In this document: positions 36,033 to 44,206 of the stretch, in pieces | How positions within the stretch are numbered: the stretch's first letter is position 1 | Layout: each line of letters begins with the position of its first letter | From: Aminicenans sp964648465 | Lineage (GTDB): Bacteria; Acidobacteriota; Aminicenantia; Aminicenantales; Aminicenantaceae | Direction: 5' to 3' | NCBI GenBank assembly: GCA_964648465.1 | Contig: CAZYMU010000011.1 | Coordinates: 1 to 64,000 of the forward strand | DNA length: 64,000 bases | Program-made: the position numbers and the translations under genes | Notes under the pieces: model-generated | Databases searched by the model: none | Told to the model about the DNA's origin: nothing | What the model saw: only the letters and a program-made list of their open reading frames with translations

Positions 36033-37853
36033 ATGAAAAAAAGGCCAGTGAATCTTGAAAGAAGCGATGCTAACATTGCTGAACAATATTCCAATATTTA
36101 TGAAGGACTACAAAAAGATGCTGCTCAGAATTCGTGGGATGCACGTACCACTAAAAAAGGTAAGGATTGGATGTTGCTTTTCAAATATATTCATGAACGG
36201 GAGATTTTGGTTATTGAAGATTTCGGCACAACAGGAATGGATTCAGAAAAGTGGCTTGCTTATCAGAGTTTGTGGGATACTTCAAAAATTGATGAAGAAA
36301 CTCTTGGTGCAAGAGGACAAGGAAAGTTTTTGTTTCATTATTTTTCTAAAGATAAGACTGTTTTGACAGAAACAATTGATGGGTATGGGACTTACAAATT
36401 CTCTTATGGAACAGCTGAGGAATGGGATGATGAAACCAAAAAACTTCAAGATTTTATTCCAGGAGCATCTTCACTGGGCCATCAGGGAACGCGTATATGG
36501 ATAATGAACATCAAGCCAGAATTTAAAGATCAACTACTTGATTACAGACTATTTATGAAATACATAGTCTCCACATGGTGGGAAATTATACGAAACTATG
36601 GAGTTCCCTTTATTGTTAATTTTGATGGGGTAGAAAGACAGGTAAATTCACTTGACTTACCTGGGGTTCAAAAAAAGAAACATTTTCAGAATGAAAGAAT
36701 AAAAAATCTTGGGAAAATCCGCAATTTAGTTTTGCGATATTGTAAAGAAGACGTTCCCGAAGAATTTAGAGGAATTGCCATACAAAGAGGTGGTATGACT
36801 ATTCTAAGGCTTCCGATCAGTGCAGAGGAGTCTATAAAAAACAGAATTTATGGTTATTGCAATTTTGACGATGATTTAGAAGGGGAACTCAAAAAGTGTG
36901 AAATGCCAAATCACTTTGGTTTTTTCAATAGAAAAGCGTGGAACCACGCCAGAGAGTATGTTAGAAGAAAAATAGATGATTTTCTACTTGAGATAACGCC
37001 AAAAAAAGGAAAGAAAGTAGAAATTGCACAAAATATTCTTGATCAAGCAGTAAGACTTGTAAATGACTTAGTGAGAGAATATGCTCCAGAATTACTTACC
37101 GGACCACCGGCAGAAGGTGGAAAAAGAAGAAAACCTATGGAACCAGTTGAATCAAGAGAGGTAACTCCCGTACGTATCGACCTATTCAGGCCTAACCAAC
37201 GTAAATTTGAATATAATGAGACCCTTCTTATAGACTGTGAAATTGCAAACGATACAAGCAGTGAGAAGAATTTGCTTTTTAAACTCAATATCACACACGC
37301 TAATGGTACTGAAAAGCATAAATCCAGATATACTCTGCGCATACCTCCAGAGAGTAGAAAAAAGATAGATATTCAACTAATTGACTTTGATGAAGAAAAG
37401 GATAATCCTGGTAAATATATTTCAGAAGGAATTCTTTTTGACAAGGATACGAATGAACAACTTCAAAAGAGAAAATTTGAATTTTACCTACATGAAGAAC
37501 CGCCTAAGAAAGGTAAGGCGTTTGTGGCAAAATTTGATTTTCTTTTTGGCAAAAAACCTGATGGCACTTTGCAATATTTTGCAAAATGGAAAAATCTTCC
37601 GATAAATGAAAAAGGAACTGTATGGGTAGTATGGGATTATTCTGAATTTGTTAGATTAAGAGAACTTGCTGGAACAAAAAAAGCAAAAAACAGAGAAATT
37701 CTTCTCTACTGCGCTCGTTGTGGCTTTGATGAAGTTCTTCGGAAATTACTTGAATTACGATACGTAGATAATACACTAGATCCTGATAAAATTAAAGAAG
37801 TTAAAAATTTATGTGATGAAATGTTGTATGAGGCATCTTTAAGAACATCATAG
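36033..37853 (+). CDS. GHKL (Hsp90/MORC-like) ATPase, candidate defence protein
   Basis: This 606-aa protein has an N-terminal GHKL ATP-binding domain. The N box is E24 to D36 (GLQKDAAQNSWDA), the G1 box D63-F-G-T-T-G68, and the G2 lid G92-ARGQGK98. The middle part (about 230-330) resembles transducer-type regions. Residues about 375-500 are beta-rich, like an Ig-like or C2 domain (TLLIDCEIANDT). The C-terminus is helical. There is no histidine-kinase His box, so it is not a sensor kinase. AGGAGG lies 8 nt before ATG. The partner gene starts 7 bp downstream. With its position in a cassette amid defence genes, an anti-phage role is inferred. I do not recognise a described system with this pair. 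Confidence 0.8.
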   Translation: MKKRPVNLERSDANIAEQYSNIYEGLQKDAAQNSWDARTTKKGKDWMLLFKYIHEREILVIEDFGTTGMDSEKWLAYQSLWDTSKIDEETLGARGQGKFLFHYFSKDKTVLTETIDGYGTYKFSYGTAEEWDDETKKLQDFIPGASSLGHQGTRIWIMNIKPEFKDQLLDYRLFMKYIVSTWWEIIRNYGVPFIVNFDGVERQVNSLDLPGVQKKKHFQNERIKNLGKIRNLVLRYCKEDVPEEFRGIAIQRGGMTILRLPISAEESIKNRIYGYCNFDDDLEGELKKCEMPNHFGFFNRKAWNHAREYVRRKIDDFLLEITPKKGKKVEIAQNILDQAVRLVNDLVREYAPELLTGPPAEGGKRRKPMEPVESREVTPVRIDLFRPNQRKFEYNETLLIDCEIANDTSSEKNLLFKLNITHANGTEKHKSRYTLRIPPESRKKIDIQLIDFDEEKDNPGKYISEGILFDKDTNEQLQKRKFEFYLHEEPPKKGKAFVAKFDFLFGKKPDGTLQYFAKWKNLPINEKGTVWVVWDYSEFVRLRELAGTKKAKNREILLYCARCGFDEVLRKLLELRYVDNTLDPDKIKEVKNLCDEMLYEASLRTS

Positions 37854-37860
37854 GTGGAAT

Positions 37861-38436
37861 ATGGTCGTAAGGAAGAAAAAAATAAAAGTCGATGGTAAAG
37901 AGATAGAAGTTGACGCTTTCGATACATCACTAATTCCGGGCAGTGGGAAAGAGGAAAAAGCAATAGAATACCTTTTGAAAGAAGAAGAAATAGAAAACGA
38001 AATTAAAAATGTGGTAGAGAAAATTAAAAAGATATCTGAAAGACACCCCAATATGCACAAGAACACTTTATATTACTACGAAGTTGGAAAAGTGCTCCAA
38101 TTCGTAGACAAAAAGAAATTTACTAATGAAAGAGGAAAAATATGGCAACGTCTTGCTTATGATCTTGAACCAGAAATTTTTGGTGAGAAAAAGAAGAATT
38201 CTACTGAGGCAAAACGGTATCCTGAATTTATGTATCTCTTAGCAAAAGTGGATAAAAAGTATTTAAGCAAGGTGAGTTGGGATCAATGGTATGAAATATT
38301 AAAATTCAAAGATATCTACAAATACGAGAATTTTTTGGTACAAGTTTTGTCTGAGTGTACATATAATAATTTGTCAGGCATCCCATTGCGCAACAAAATT
38401 AAAAAGTTAAGAAAACTTACGAAGCGCCGCAAATGA
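37861..38436 (+). CDS. 191-aa partner of the GHKL ATPase, possibly DUF1016/YhcG-N-like
   Basis: This is a highly charged, Lys/Glu-rich protein. Residues 1-30 form a small basic start, residues 30-62 a predicted coiled coil (EEEIENEIKNVVEKIKKISE), and residues 65-175 a helical domain. YYYEVGKVLQFVD, GKIWQRLAYDL and SWDQWYEILK faintly recall the YhcG/DUF1016 N-terminal domain, which binds DNA or partners. No catalytic motif is seen. It begins 7 bp after the ATPase stop, so they are translated together. Its stop is 33 bp before the attC-like site. The function is unknown; an adaptor or DNA-binding partner is my guess. Confidence 0.7.
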   Translation: MVVRKKKIKVDGKEIEVDAFDTSLIPGSGKEEKAIEYLLKEEEIENEIKNVVEKIKKISERHPNMHKNTLYYYEVGKVLQFVDKKKFTNERGKIWQRLAYDLEPEIFGEKKKNSTEAKRYPEFMYLLAKVDKKYLSKVSWDQWYEILKFKDIYKYENFLVQVLSECTYNNLSGIPLRNKIKKLRKLTKRRK

Positions 38437-38469
38437 AAAACAAAATCAACATCTCTGGACAAAACGATC

Positions 38470-38558
38470 GCCTAACACAGCATAAAAGGTTTGTGCCTTA
38501 CGGCACTCACCCAAATTTTTGCTTAGCAAAAACTTCTTTTATGCTCTGAACGTTAGGC
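38470..38558 (+). other. attC-like site (integron cassette recombination site)
   Basis: An 89-nt imperfect palindrome starts with GCCTAAC (38470-38476) and ends with its complement GTTAGGC (38552-38558), the R boxes. A second paired block, GCATAAAAG (38480-38488) with CTTTTATGC (38536-38544), forms the L arms. Spacers of 3 and 7 nt leave the asymmetric unpaired bulge typical of attC. The loop holds two small hairpins: GTGCC/GGCAC at 38493-38506 and TTTTTGC/GCAAAAA at 38516-38532. The position, 33 bp after the cassette gene stop, is as expected. A plain terminator is the main alternative, but it would not need the conserved R boxes. Confidence 0.65.
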
Positions 38559-38805
38559 GAAATCCCCAAGTTATTATGGTGATAGGAATATAGATATAAA
38601 TAAAGTAAAAGAAGTCTTAAAAAGAGTCGCAACCTCACTTCCAGCAGGTATCCCTTATATTGGAAGTGTATATAGTCAATATCTTTCTCAATTAAGTCCC
38701 AAGGAACAAATTGAGTTTTATGAAGTATTAGTTGAAATAATGAGAACATCGGAGGATCAAATTAATATTTTAAGAGACGATTTACAAAATATTGAAGAAA
38801 TTTGA
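38557..38805 (+). pseudogene. Cassette 2 gene fragment, small helical defence-type domain
   Basis: An open frame without a usable start codon begins at the attC edge. It reads IDINKVKEVLKRVATSLPAG, IPYIGSVYSQYLSQL, EQIEFYEVLVEI..., then meets TGA at 38803, which is created by the left edge of repeat R1. The pattern (amphipathic helices around an IPYIG hydrophobic core) resembles N-terminal effector-associated helical domains of bacterial NTPase defence proteins, but I cannot name a family. It is the truncated 5' part of a second gene after the attC site. Confidence 0.45.
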
Positions 38806-38982
38806 GGTTTGGCTGAACTAACTTTTTGAATTCCCAGAAGATGATCTCAAAATTCCCCTCATTCTTGGCTTCAGATCAGCAATTTTACAGCCAAAAAAGG
38901 CCGCTCTAAGAATAAGAATTCCGATGTTAACTATAAATTCATACGATCAGCATAAATCTAAAATCCGAGGAACCAGATAGAA
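38797..38982. repeat. Dispersed repeat R1, copy B
   Basis: This 186-nt copy runs from GAAATTTGAGGTTTGGCTGA to ACCAGATAGAA. It lacks the last 30-35 nt found in copies A and C. It is inserted in, and ends, the cassette 2 gene fragment. Confidence 0.85.
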
Positions 38983-39205
38983 CCGCACTCCATCTTCCAT
39001 AAATCCTAACTGCCGATCATGCAGGAAAGTCGATCACCCGATTCTTCCAGGCGGGTTGGAAATCTATCCATTTACTGAAGTCACTCAGTATCTATCTTGA
39101 TTCTTGAAAGACATATCAAATCCTTGAGAAGGGAACACCTAATCGTTCTTAAAAAGTCTTGCGATTGCAGTCCACTTGAGTTGAAATTTTTTTCTATTTA
39201 CATTA
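38983..39205. other. Intergenic, decayed sequence
   Basis: About 220 nt between R1 copy B and the abiEii fragment. No open frame, hairpin or promoter is convincing. It is probably eroded mobile DNA. Confidence 0.4.
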
Positions 39206-39245
39206 TATTTCCAACAAAAGACAAAATTGTCCATTTTTGGAAATA
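39206..39245 (+). promoter_or_regulatory. Inverted-repeat operator upstream of the abiEii fragment
   Basis: TATTTCCAA (39206-39214) and TTGGAAATA (39237-39245) are perfect complements, with an inner GACAA-AA-TTGTC (39220-39231). The right arm touches the ATG at 39248. Toxin-antitoxin operons are often autorepressed through such repeats, so this is a likely operator relic. Confidence 0.45.
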
Positions 39246-39247
39246 AA

Positions 39248-39442
39248 ATGATTTGGCCGATCTTAAAAGAGAAGGCGAAAGAACAAGGGTTGCCTCTTAG
39301 TACAGTTGTTGAGGAAGTCCTTCACCTAGTTGTGCTGGATGTTCTTTTTGCTATGACGGGCAGCCAATCCGTCTGTTTTCAAGGCGGAACGAGCATTCAT
39401 CTTCTTTATGGAGGATATCGTTATTCGGAGGATTTAGTCTAA
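39248..39442 (+). pseudogene. AbiEii-type toxin (nucleotidyltransferase), N-terminal fragment
   Basis: From ATG 39248 the frame reads IWPILKEKAKEQGLPLSTVV and FQGGTSIHLLYGGYRYSEDLV. The end corresponds to the GGTxLxxxYGxxRxSxDLDF nucleotide-binding motif of AbiEii/AbiGii toxins, which transfer nucleotides to tRNA and abort phage infection. It stops inside that motif: the second catalytic Asp is replaced by a V-stop at the left edge of repeat R1 copy C. The AbiEi antitoxin gene is missing. An upstream TTG at 39227 lies inside the operator and is unlikely as start. Confidence 0.8.
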
Positions 39443-39444
39443 GA

Positions 39445-39660
39445 GTAAATTTGAAGTTTGGCTGCACTAACTTTTTGAATATACAAAAGATGATCTCAAA
39501 ATTACCCTCATTCTTGGCTTAAATCATCAATTTTACAGCCAAAAACGCCGCTCTAAGAATATGAATTCCGATGTTAACTATAAATTCGTACGATCAGCAT
39601 ACATCTAAAATCCGAGGAACCAGATAGAAAGGAATGGAGGTTAATTTATATATATTTCCC
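39445..39660. repeat. Dispersed repeat R1, copy C
   Basis: This 216-nt copy starts GTAAATTTGAAGTTTGGCTG. Its right third (39594-39660) is the 3' end of the DUF4143 ATPase gene on the minus strand, coding for TSIPFYLVPRILDVC. The left part is that gene's downstream flank. This is probably the parent form of the R1 relics. Confidence 0.85.
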
Positions 39661-40931
39661 CATATTTTGACTTTCTCTGTTTTTAGTTGGCCACTGTATA
39701 TCCGTACAAGCCGGTGATTTTTTACTCTGTCGGCAAAACTATAAAGAGATCTTAATCTTCCTGCTCTGCCAGATTTTACTTCTATCCCTAAAATTCTTCC
39801 ACTTACTTGAAAACAGAAATCAACTTCTGCGGTACCTTCTTGCTTTCCCTTTGCCCAATACAAAAGGACAGGAATATGATTTGTAAACTGCGCAAGAATA
39901 TTTTGTCCTACAACCTGTTCTGCGATTCTTCCCTGGTAAAAATCATCAAGATCTTTAAGATTAATAAATTCCTCTTGGACACCCATTCGATGATTCACAA
40001 GTCCAACATCAAGGAAGAGAAGTTTCTTAGGTCTTTTTCTCTGCCCAATTAAAGGGACTTCTTCTGATTTTGTTGCTTGAACCTGATAAACCAACATGAC
40101 CTTCTCCAGAATATCAAATGCTGCGCTCATTTCTCTGCTTCTGAAATTCGATTCGCCAAATTTTTCATAGGTGACGGTCATCCCTGCAAACAGAGGAGCA
40201 TGCTCAATTACATAGTTCAGATACTTCGAGTTGGCCAGGGATGAGTATTTATAAACGTCTTCCGAATAACTTGTGAAAAGCGAAGAATAAACGGATTTAA
40301 GGCTGTCTATACTCTGATTTTCAATATATACTTTTACGACCTCAGGCATCCCCCCAATCATTGTGTATTCATAAAAATGCCTCAACCCTTCATGATGAAT
40401 GGCGTCAGGAATTTTTTCCTTTAAAGAAATGGACTTTAAAAAATTTAAAAGCTCGGTCTCTTTTTGTGCTTCTAAATACTCAAAAAAATCAAGAGGATAA
40501 ACATAGGCATATTCTATCCTTCCAACGGGAAGCGCAAATCCTTCTCTTTCAATCTTTGCCTGGAATAATGAGCCGGCAGCGATGACGTGAAGATTTGGCT
40601 TCTCCTCATAAAAATATCTTAAAAGCTTCATTAAAGATGGAGAGTTCTGAATTTCATCAATAAAAACTAAAGTTTTACCGGGTGCAATCTTCTGATGAAA
40701 TTTAATTTGGATAATCTTTTCAAAGTCATAGAGGGAAATTTCCTCTCTGAATAATCGTAAGTGTTCGATATTATCCAGGTTCAAATGTATTAAATTTTTA
40801 AAATATTTCTTCCCGAACATTAAAACTGCTGAAGTTTTTCCTACTTGACGTGCTCCTCTTAATACTAAAGGTTTTCTCCCTTTTTTATCTTTCCATTCGA
40901 TCAGATAATCAATAATTTTTCTCGGAAACAT
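39594..40931 (-). CDS. AAA ATPase with DUF4143 nuclease-like domain (unit 1)
   Basis: This 445-aa protein has Walker A GARQVGKTS (26-34), Walker B TLVFIDEIQ (87-95) and a sensor GSLFQAKIE. The C-terminal DUF4143 domain includes AEVDFCFQVSGRILGIEVKS, a PD-(D/E)xK-like fold. Such proteins are common in archaea and uncultured bacteria, often in many copies, and their role is unknown; mobile-element or defence links have been proposed. R1 lies at its 3' end and R2 110 bp upstream of the start. GGAGGGATG precedes the start codon. It is only distantly related to the ATPase at 42855. Confidence 0.85.
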   Translation of the reverse strand: MFPRKIIDYLIEWKDKKGRKPLVLRGARQVGKTSAVLMFGKKYFKNLIHLNLDNIEHLRLFREEISLYDFEKIIQIKFHQKIAPGKTLVFIDEIQNSPSLMKLLRYFYEEKPNLHVIAAGSLFQAKIEREGFALPVGRIEYAYVYPLDFFEYLEAQKETELLNFLKSISLKEKIPDAIHHEGLRHFYEYTMIGGMPEVVKVYIENQSIDSLKSVYSSLFTSYSEDVYKYSSLANSKYLNYVIEHAPLFAGMTVTYEKFGESNFRSREMSAAFDILEKVMLVYQVQATKSEEVPLIGQRKRPKKLLFLDVGLVNHRMGVQEEFINLKDLDDFYQGRIAEQVVGQNILAQFTNHIPVLLYWAKGKQEGTAEVDFCFQVSGRILGIEVKSGRAGRLRSLYSFADRVKNHRLVRIYSGQLKTEKVKIWGNIYKLTSIPFYLVPRILDVC

Positions 40932-41040
40932 CCCTCCTCCTTTGTTAGATACACATACATATATTTATGCTATTTTATTTCAAATAATATCTAAAGTTAG
41001 TGCTAATATAATACACATACTGCATAATGTCAATATATAT

Positions 41041-41139
41041 TTAAGAAATATTTAGGTTAAGGCAGTATAATAAGGATTCAAAGTTGTGGAATCAAAAAAT
41101 AGAAGCAGCATATGTCATCAATGGAAGTATCAGGCCTTA
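41041..41139. repeat. Dispersed repeat R2, copy 1 (99 nt)
   Basis: This 99-nt block starts TTAAGAAATATTTAGGTTAA and ends ATCAGGCCTTA. It recurs at 44207-44305 with the same length and about 90% identity by eye. Each copy lies 110-130 bp upstream of a minus-strand DUF4143 ATPase gene. It is non-coding in all frames I tried. Confidence 0.85.
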
Positions 41140-41147
41140 TTTTTAAT

Positions 41148-41298
41148 ATTAATAAATTCCTCAGTGATTTGGACAACAGGAATCTTATTCAAGATACTTG
41201 AGTGTTTATAATGGAGTTTGTCAAAGGAGTAAAATAAGTAATGTGTCCCCCGAATTTAAAACATTGAATTCTTAAAGAATTTATCTTATATTTCTTAT
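41148..41298. repeat. Dispersed repeat R3, copy 2 (151 nt)
   Basis: Same length as copy 1 at 35459-35609. It follows R2 copy 1 directly and truncates the small reading frame at 41305. It contains ATPase-gene-derived sequence followed by AATGTGTCCCCCGAATTTAA. Confidence 0.8.
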
Positions 41299-41304
41299 GA
41301 GCTG

Positions 41305-41493
41305 ATGGACTATCTACTAAAGCACCCAGGACTGAAGGAGAAAGGCATTCCGGCATTTCTGGGTAAGCTGGAATATTGGGATGCCTTAGGGTCTGCCGTA
41401 GAGGATTATGCCGGCAAGAATGCCAAAGAGGCGGATACGCTTATAAAACGTTATCAGAAGTTTGCTGAGGAATGGATCACACCTCGGTTCTAA
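41305..41493 (+). pseudogene. C-terminal fragment of an unidentified gene
   Basis: A 62-aa frame (KEKGIPAFLGKLEYWDALGS, AVEDYAGKNAKEADTLIKR) is cut on its 5' side by repeat R3: an in-frame TGA lies just before it. Codon use looks genuine and it overlaps the propeller gene start by 22 bp, as neighbours in an operon do. I do not recognise the family. Confidence 0.45.
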
Positions 41494-42659
41494 AGAGGAG
41501 TAAAAACACGAACCAAAAATTAAGAACACTTTTTATTATTTTTATTACAGCGATCGTTCTGACAGCTCCGGTCTCCGCTCAATCTTTGAAAGACATCTAT
41601 GCTACCGGCAGCGCTCTGTTTGCTGCGGAGATGACCATCGACGAATCCAGCCTTCCTAAGGGTGAATTATTCGAAAGTATCGTTGACATCGCCATCGATG
41701 AGGATGGAAACATTTATCTGTGCGATATTAGAGCTTGCAACATCAAGAAATTTTCCGAGGAAGGAAAATTTGTAAAAGTCATCGGGAGAAAAGGCCAAGG
41801 GCCGGGCGAATTTAGCTTGCCTTCAGGAATAGTCATTACCAGAAAATGCCTCATTATTTACGATATAGGAAACCGGCGTCTGTGTTCTCTGACGACTGAC
41901 GGGGAATATGTTAAAAGTATCGGGATTCGATCAAGCGAGGGCGTGCCAAGGAATATGCGGGCTCATCCCATGGGTGATGTATTCATAGAGGGGGAGATCA
42001 ATCATTACCGTGAACCGGACAAACCTCAAGACTGCGTCATACAGATCTTTTCCCAGGAACTTGAGCTAAAAAAAACGCTCTTCACGCATAAGGTACTAAG
42101 AAACAAGTTCCGGACGATCAAAGGAATTTTTTCCAACATCATTCAGCCTTTCTCGCCTGATGTATATTGGTCTGTGGCTCCGGATGGAAAGATCATCATC
42201 GGCATTGCTGAAGATTATACGATTGCGGTTCATGATGCTGGGAAAGGGCTTCTTTCTTCGTTCAAGCATTCTTACAAGCCTGTTAAAGTAACGGATCAGG
42301 ACAAGGAAAAATTTTTCTCCGGCCTTACCTATTCCACTTCCGGAGGAGGGACAACCGGAGTTCCGGAAGAGATCAAAAAGATGACGGAATTTCCCAGGAC
42401 TAAGCCTGCATTTGATGGGTTGTTTGTGGATTACGAAGGCAACATCCTGGTACACGCAGTCAGAAAAGATACGCCGGGCTCAACTCCTGAGTGTGATGCC
42501 TTTGACCTGGAAGGTACATTCATTGGAACTGTAAAGATGGAAGGAATAAAATCTTTTCCTCATAGAGTTATTATAGAAAAAAGATGTCTCTGGATTCTTG
42601 TATGGGATGAAGATGGCCGTGCTCGGGCCGTAAAATATCACATCGCCCCGGTGAAATAG
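41472..42659 (+). CDS. Exported 6-bladed beta-propeller (NHL-like) protein
   Basis: This 395-aa protein has a signal peptide (hydrophobic residues 18-34, cleavage near VSAQS). NHL-type blades such as VDIAIDEDGNIYLCDIRACN, GKGQGPGEFSLPSGI and GLFVDYEGNILVHAV follow. The family is very abundant in Bacteroidetes and Acidobacteria-type genomes, with a presumed ligand-binding role at the cell surface. The best start is ATG 41472 with a GAGGA just before it; no later Met precedes the signal peptide. GC is higher than in the surrounding island, suggesting chromosomal origin split off by the repeats. Confidence 0.8.
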   Translation: MDHTSVLKRSKNTNQKLRTLFIIFITAIVLTAPVSAQSLKDIYATGSALFAAEMTIDESSLPKGELFESIVDIAIDEDGNIYLCDIRACNIKKFSEEGKFVKVIGRKGQGPGEFSLPSGIVITRKCLIIYDIGNRRLCSLTTDGEYVKSIGIRSSEGVPRNMRAHPMGDVFIEGEINHYREPDKPQDCVIQIFSQELELKKTLFTHKVLRNKFRTIKGIFSNIIQPFSPDVYWSVAPDGKIIIGIAEDYTIAVHDAGKGLLSSFKHSYKPVKVTDQDKEKFFSGLTYSTSGGGTTGVPEEIKKMTEFPRTKPAFDGLFVDYEGNILVHAVRKDTPGSTPECDAFDLEGTFIGTVKMEGIKSFPHRVIIEKRCLWILVWDEDGRARAVKYHIAPVK

Positions 42660-42693
42660 CGGGTGAAAAACTTATTTTCATAAAGCAGAAAAT

Positions 42694-42806
42694 GTAAATT
42701 TGAAGCTTGGCTGCACTAACTTTTTGAATTCCCAGAAGATGATCTCAAAATTCCCCCCTAAGAATAAGAATTCCGATGTTAACTATAAATTCATACGATC
42801 AGCATA
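42694..42806. repeat. Dispersed repeat R1, copy D (internally deleted)
   Basis: It starts GTAAATTTGAAGCTTGGCTG but lacks about 70 nt between AAAATTCCCC and CTAAGAATAAG. It ends at GATCAGCATA, 50 nt before the stop of the unit 2 ATPase gene. Confidence 0.85.
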
Positions 42807-42854
42807 ACAAGCGCAGAAAAATTTGAAGTTAATAGAAAAAATTAGCCCTCAAAG

Positions 42855-44078
42855 CTAACAGAAAAAGCGGCTTGCTGAAATACGATAAAATAGATTATCT
42901 CTTTTTTTCAGTATGTTATTTTCATGAGTGATTTGGACAACTGGAATGTTGTTCAAGATACTTGAGTGTTTATAATGATGTCTGGCGATAGGATCATCTT
43001 TCAGTTTGGCTTCGAAAAAACACCAGGGAGAGTTGTTTTTTGTTATTAAAAAATCAGTTTCTTTTCCATCTTTTGTCCTAACATAGAAAAGCTCAAAATC
43101 AGCTATTCCATTATCATTCCAGAGTTCAAGCATTATTTTAAGTTCTAACGCAACATAGTTCTCAAAACGTTTTGCGTAATCCTTACAACGTGACCAGTCA
43201 TAAAAATAGCATTTTTTTTCTTTTTTTATCGATCTTGCGATTTTCTGGCTGTATGGAGGAACAAGAAAAATGACATATGTGAGCTGCATGGCTGAAATAG
43301 CATTTTTTATTGCTGTGTAACTTACACCAATGTCCTCTTTTAGTGCATTTATTGAGAGAGGGGAGCCTACTCTTTCAGGCATTAGCTGAATCAATGTCGC
43401 AATATTTTCTAATTCTATTATTCTCGTTAAGTCTCGTACATCTTCTCTGATTAACTGATCGACCATATCACGCTGCCAGCGCAGATGAAAATTATCACTC
43501 GCTTTTATAAAAGGCTCTGGAAAACCGCTGTAGTTTAATAGTTGGTCCATTGTATCCTGTTCGTAATTTACTGTGCTTATTTTTTTTTCAATGAATTCTA
43601 CAGCTTTTTCTTCTTTGGTTATCAGTGTTATTGATTTATTTGCGGCTTCAGATAGAGCTAGCGGGAATAATTTAAATAAAAAGTAACGCCCAGCCAGGGA
43701 ATCTCCGGATTTTCTGAACCAATCCAATCTGGCACTTCCTGTGATTATAAAGCGGCAGTAATTTTCAAATTTGTCAAAATAATCCTTTAAAATGTTTTTC
43801 CATTTGGGCATTTTGTGGATTTCATCCAAACAGATCCATGGCAAATTCTCTCCTATTTTCGAATCATACAGAGCTGTCTCAAAAAAATAAGGTTCCTTTT
43901 TATACTTGTCCTTGATTTCCCGTAAATCCCAGTTGAAGTATAACTTCCCCAAATTTTGACTATCAAGAAAATTTCTGGCAATTGTTGTTTTTCCAACCTG
44001 TCTTGGTCCTGAAATAAAGCGCATTTGCCTTCCAAATATTTCATTAAAGCAAATTGTCTGTAAATGTCTGTTGATCAT
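42855..44078 (-). CDS. AAA ATPase with DUF4143 nuclease-like domain (unit 2)
   Basis: This 407-aa protein has Walker A GPRQVGKTT (24-32), Walker B WICLDEIHK (81-89), sensor ITGSARLDWFRKSGDSLAGR and a C-terminal GKETDFLITKNN...FFEAK, the PD-(D/E)xK-like pair of DUF4143. The winged-helix middle section carries SYTAIKNAISAMQL. It differs widely from the ATPase at 39594, yet lies between the same repeats: R1 at its 3' side and R2 129 bp upstream. No partner gene or strong ribosome site is seen. The biological role is unknown. Confidence 0.85.
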   Translation of the reverse strand: MINRHLQTICFNEIFGRQMRFISGPRQVGKTTIARNFLDSQNLGKLYFNWDLREIKDKYKKEPYFFETALYDSKIGENLPWICLDEIHKMPKWKNILKDYFDKFENYCRFIITGSARLDWFRKSGDSLAGRYFLFKLFPLALSEAANKSITLITKEEKAVEFIEKKISTVNYEQDTMDQLLNYSGFPEPFIKASDNFHLRWQRDMVDQLIREDVRDLTRIIELENIATLIQLMPERVGSPLSINALKEDIGVSYTAIKNAISAMQLTYVIFLVPPYSQKIARSIKKEKKCYFYDWSRCKDYAKRFENYVALELKIMLELWNDNGIADFELFYVRTKDGKETDFLITKNNSPWCFFEAKLKDDPIARHHYKHSSILNNIPVVQITHENNILKKRDNLFYRISASRFFC

Positions 44079-44206
44079 GTGACTATTTTAACTCAATAAA
44101 TAAAAAAGTCAAGACTTTTTTTACTGTATAGATAAAATAGTCGTAAAATCAGATATATAAATCAAAACAAACCAGTTGCTTGAAATTTGCTTAATATAAA
44201 AATCTT

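Noticed and set aside
36033..37853. Sensor histidine kinase or MutL
   Set aside because: The GHKL boxes are there, but no phospho-acceptor His domain, no membrane or PAS part, and no MutL C-terminal motifs.
39227..39247. TTG 39227 as start of the AbiEii frame
   Set aside because: It lies inside the inverted-repeat operator and adds seven residues absent from the family; ATG 39248 fits better.
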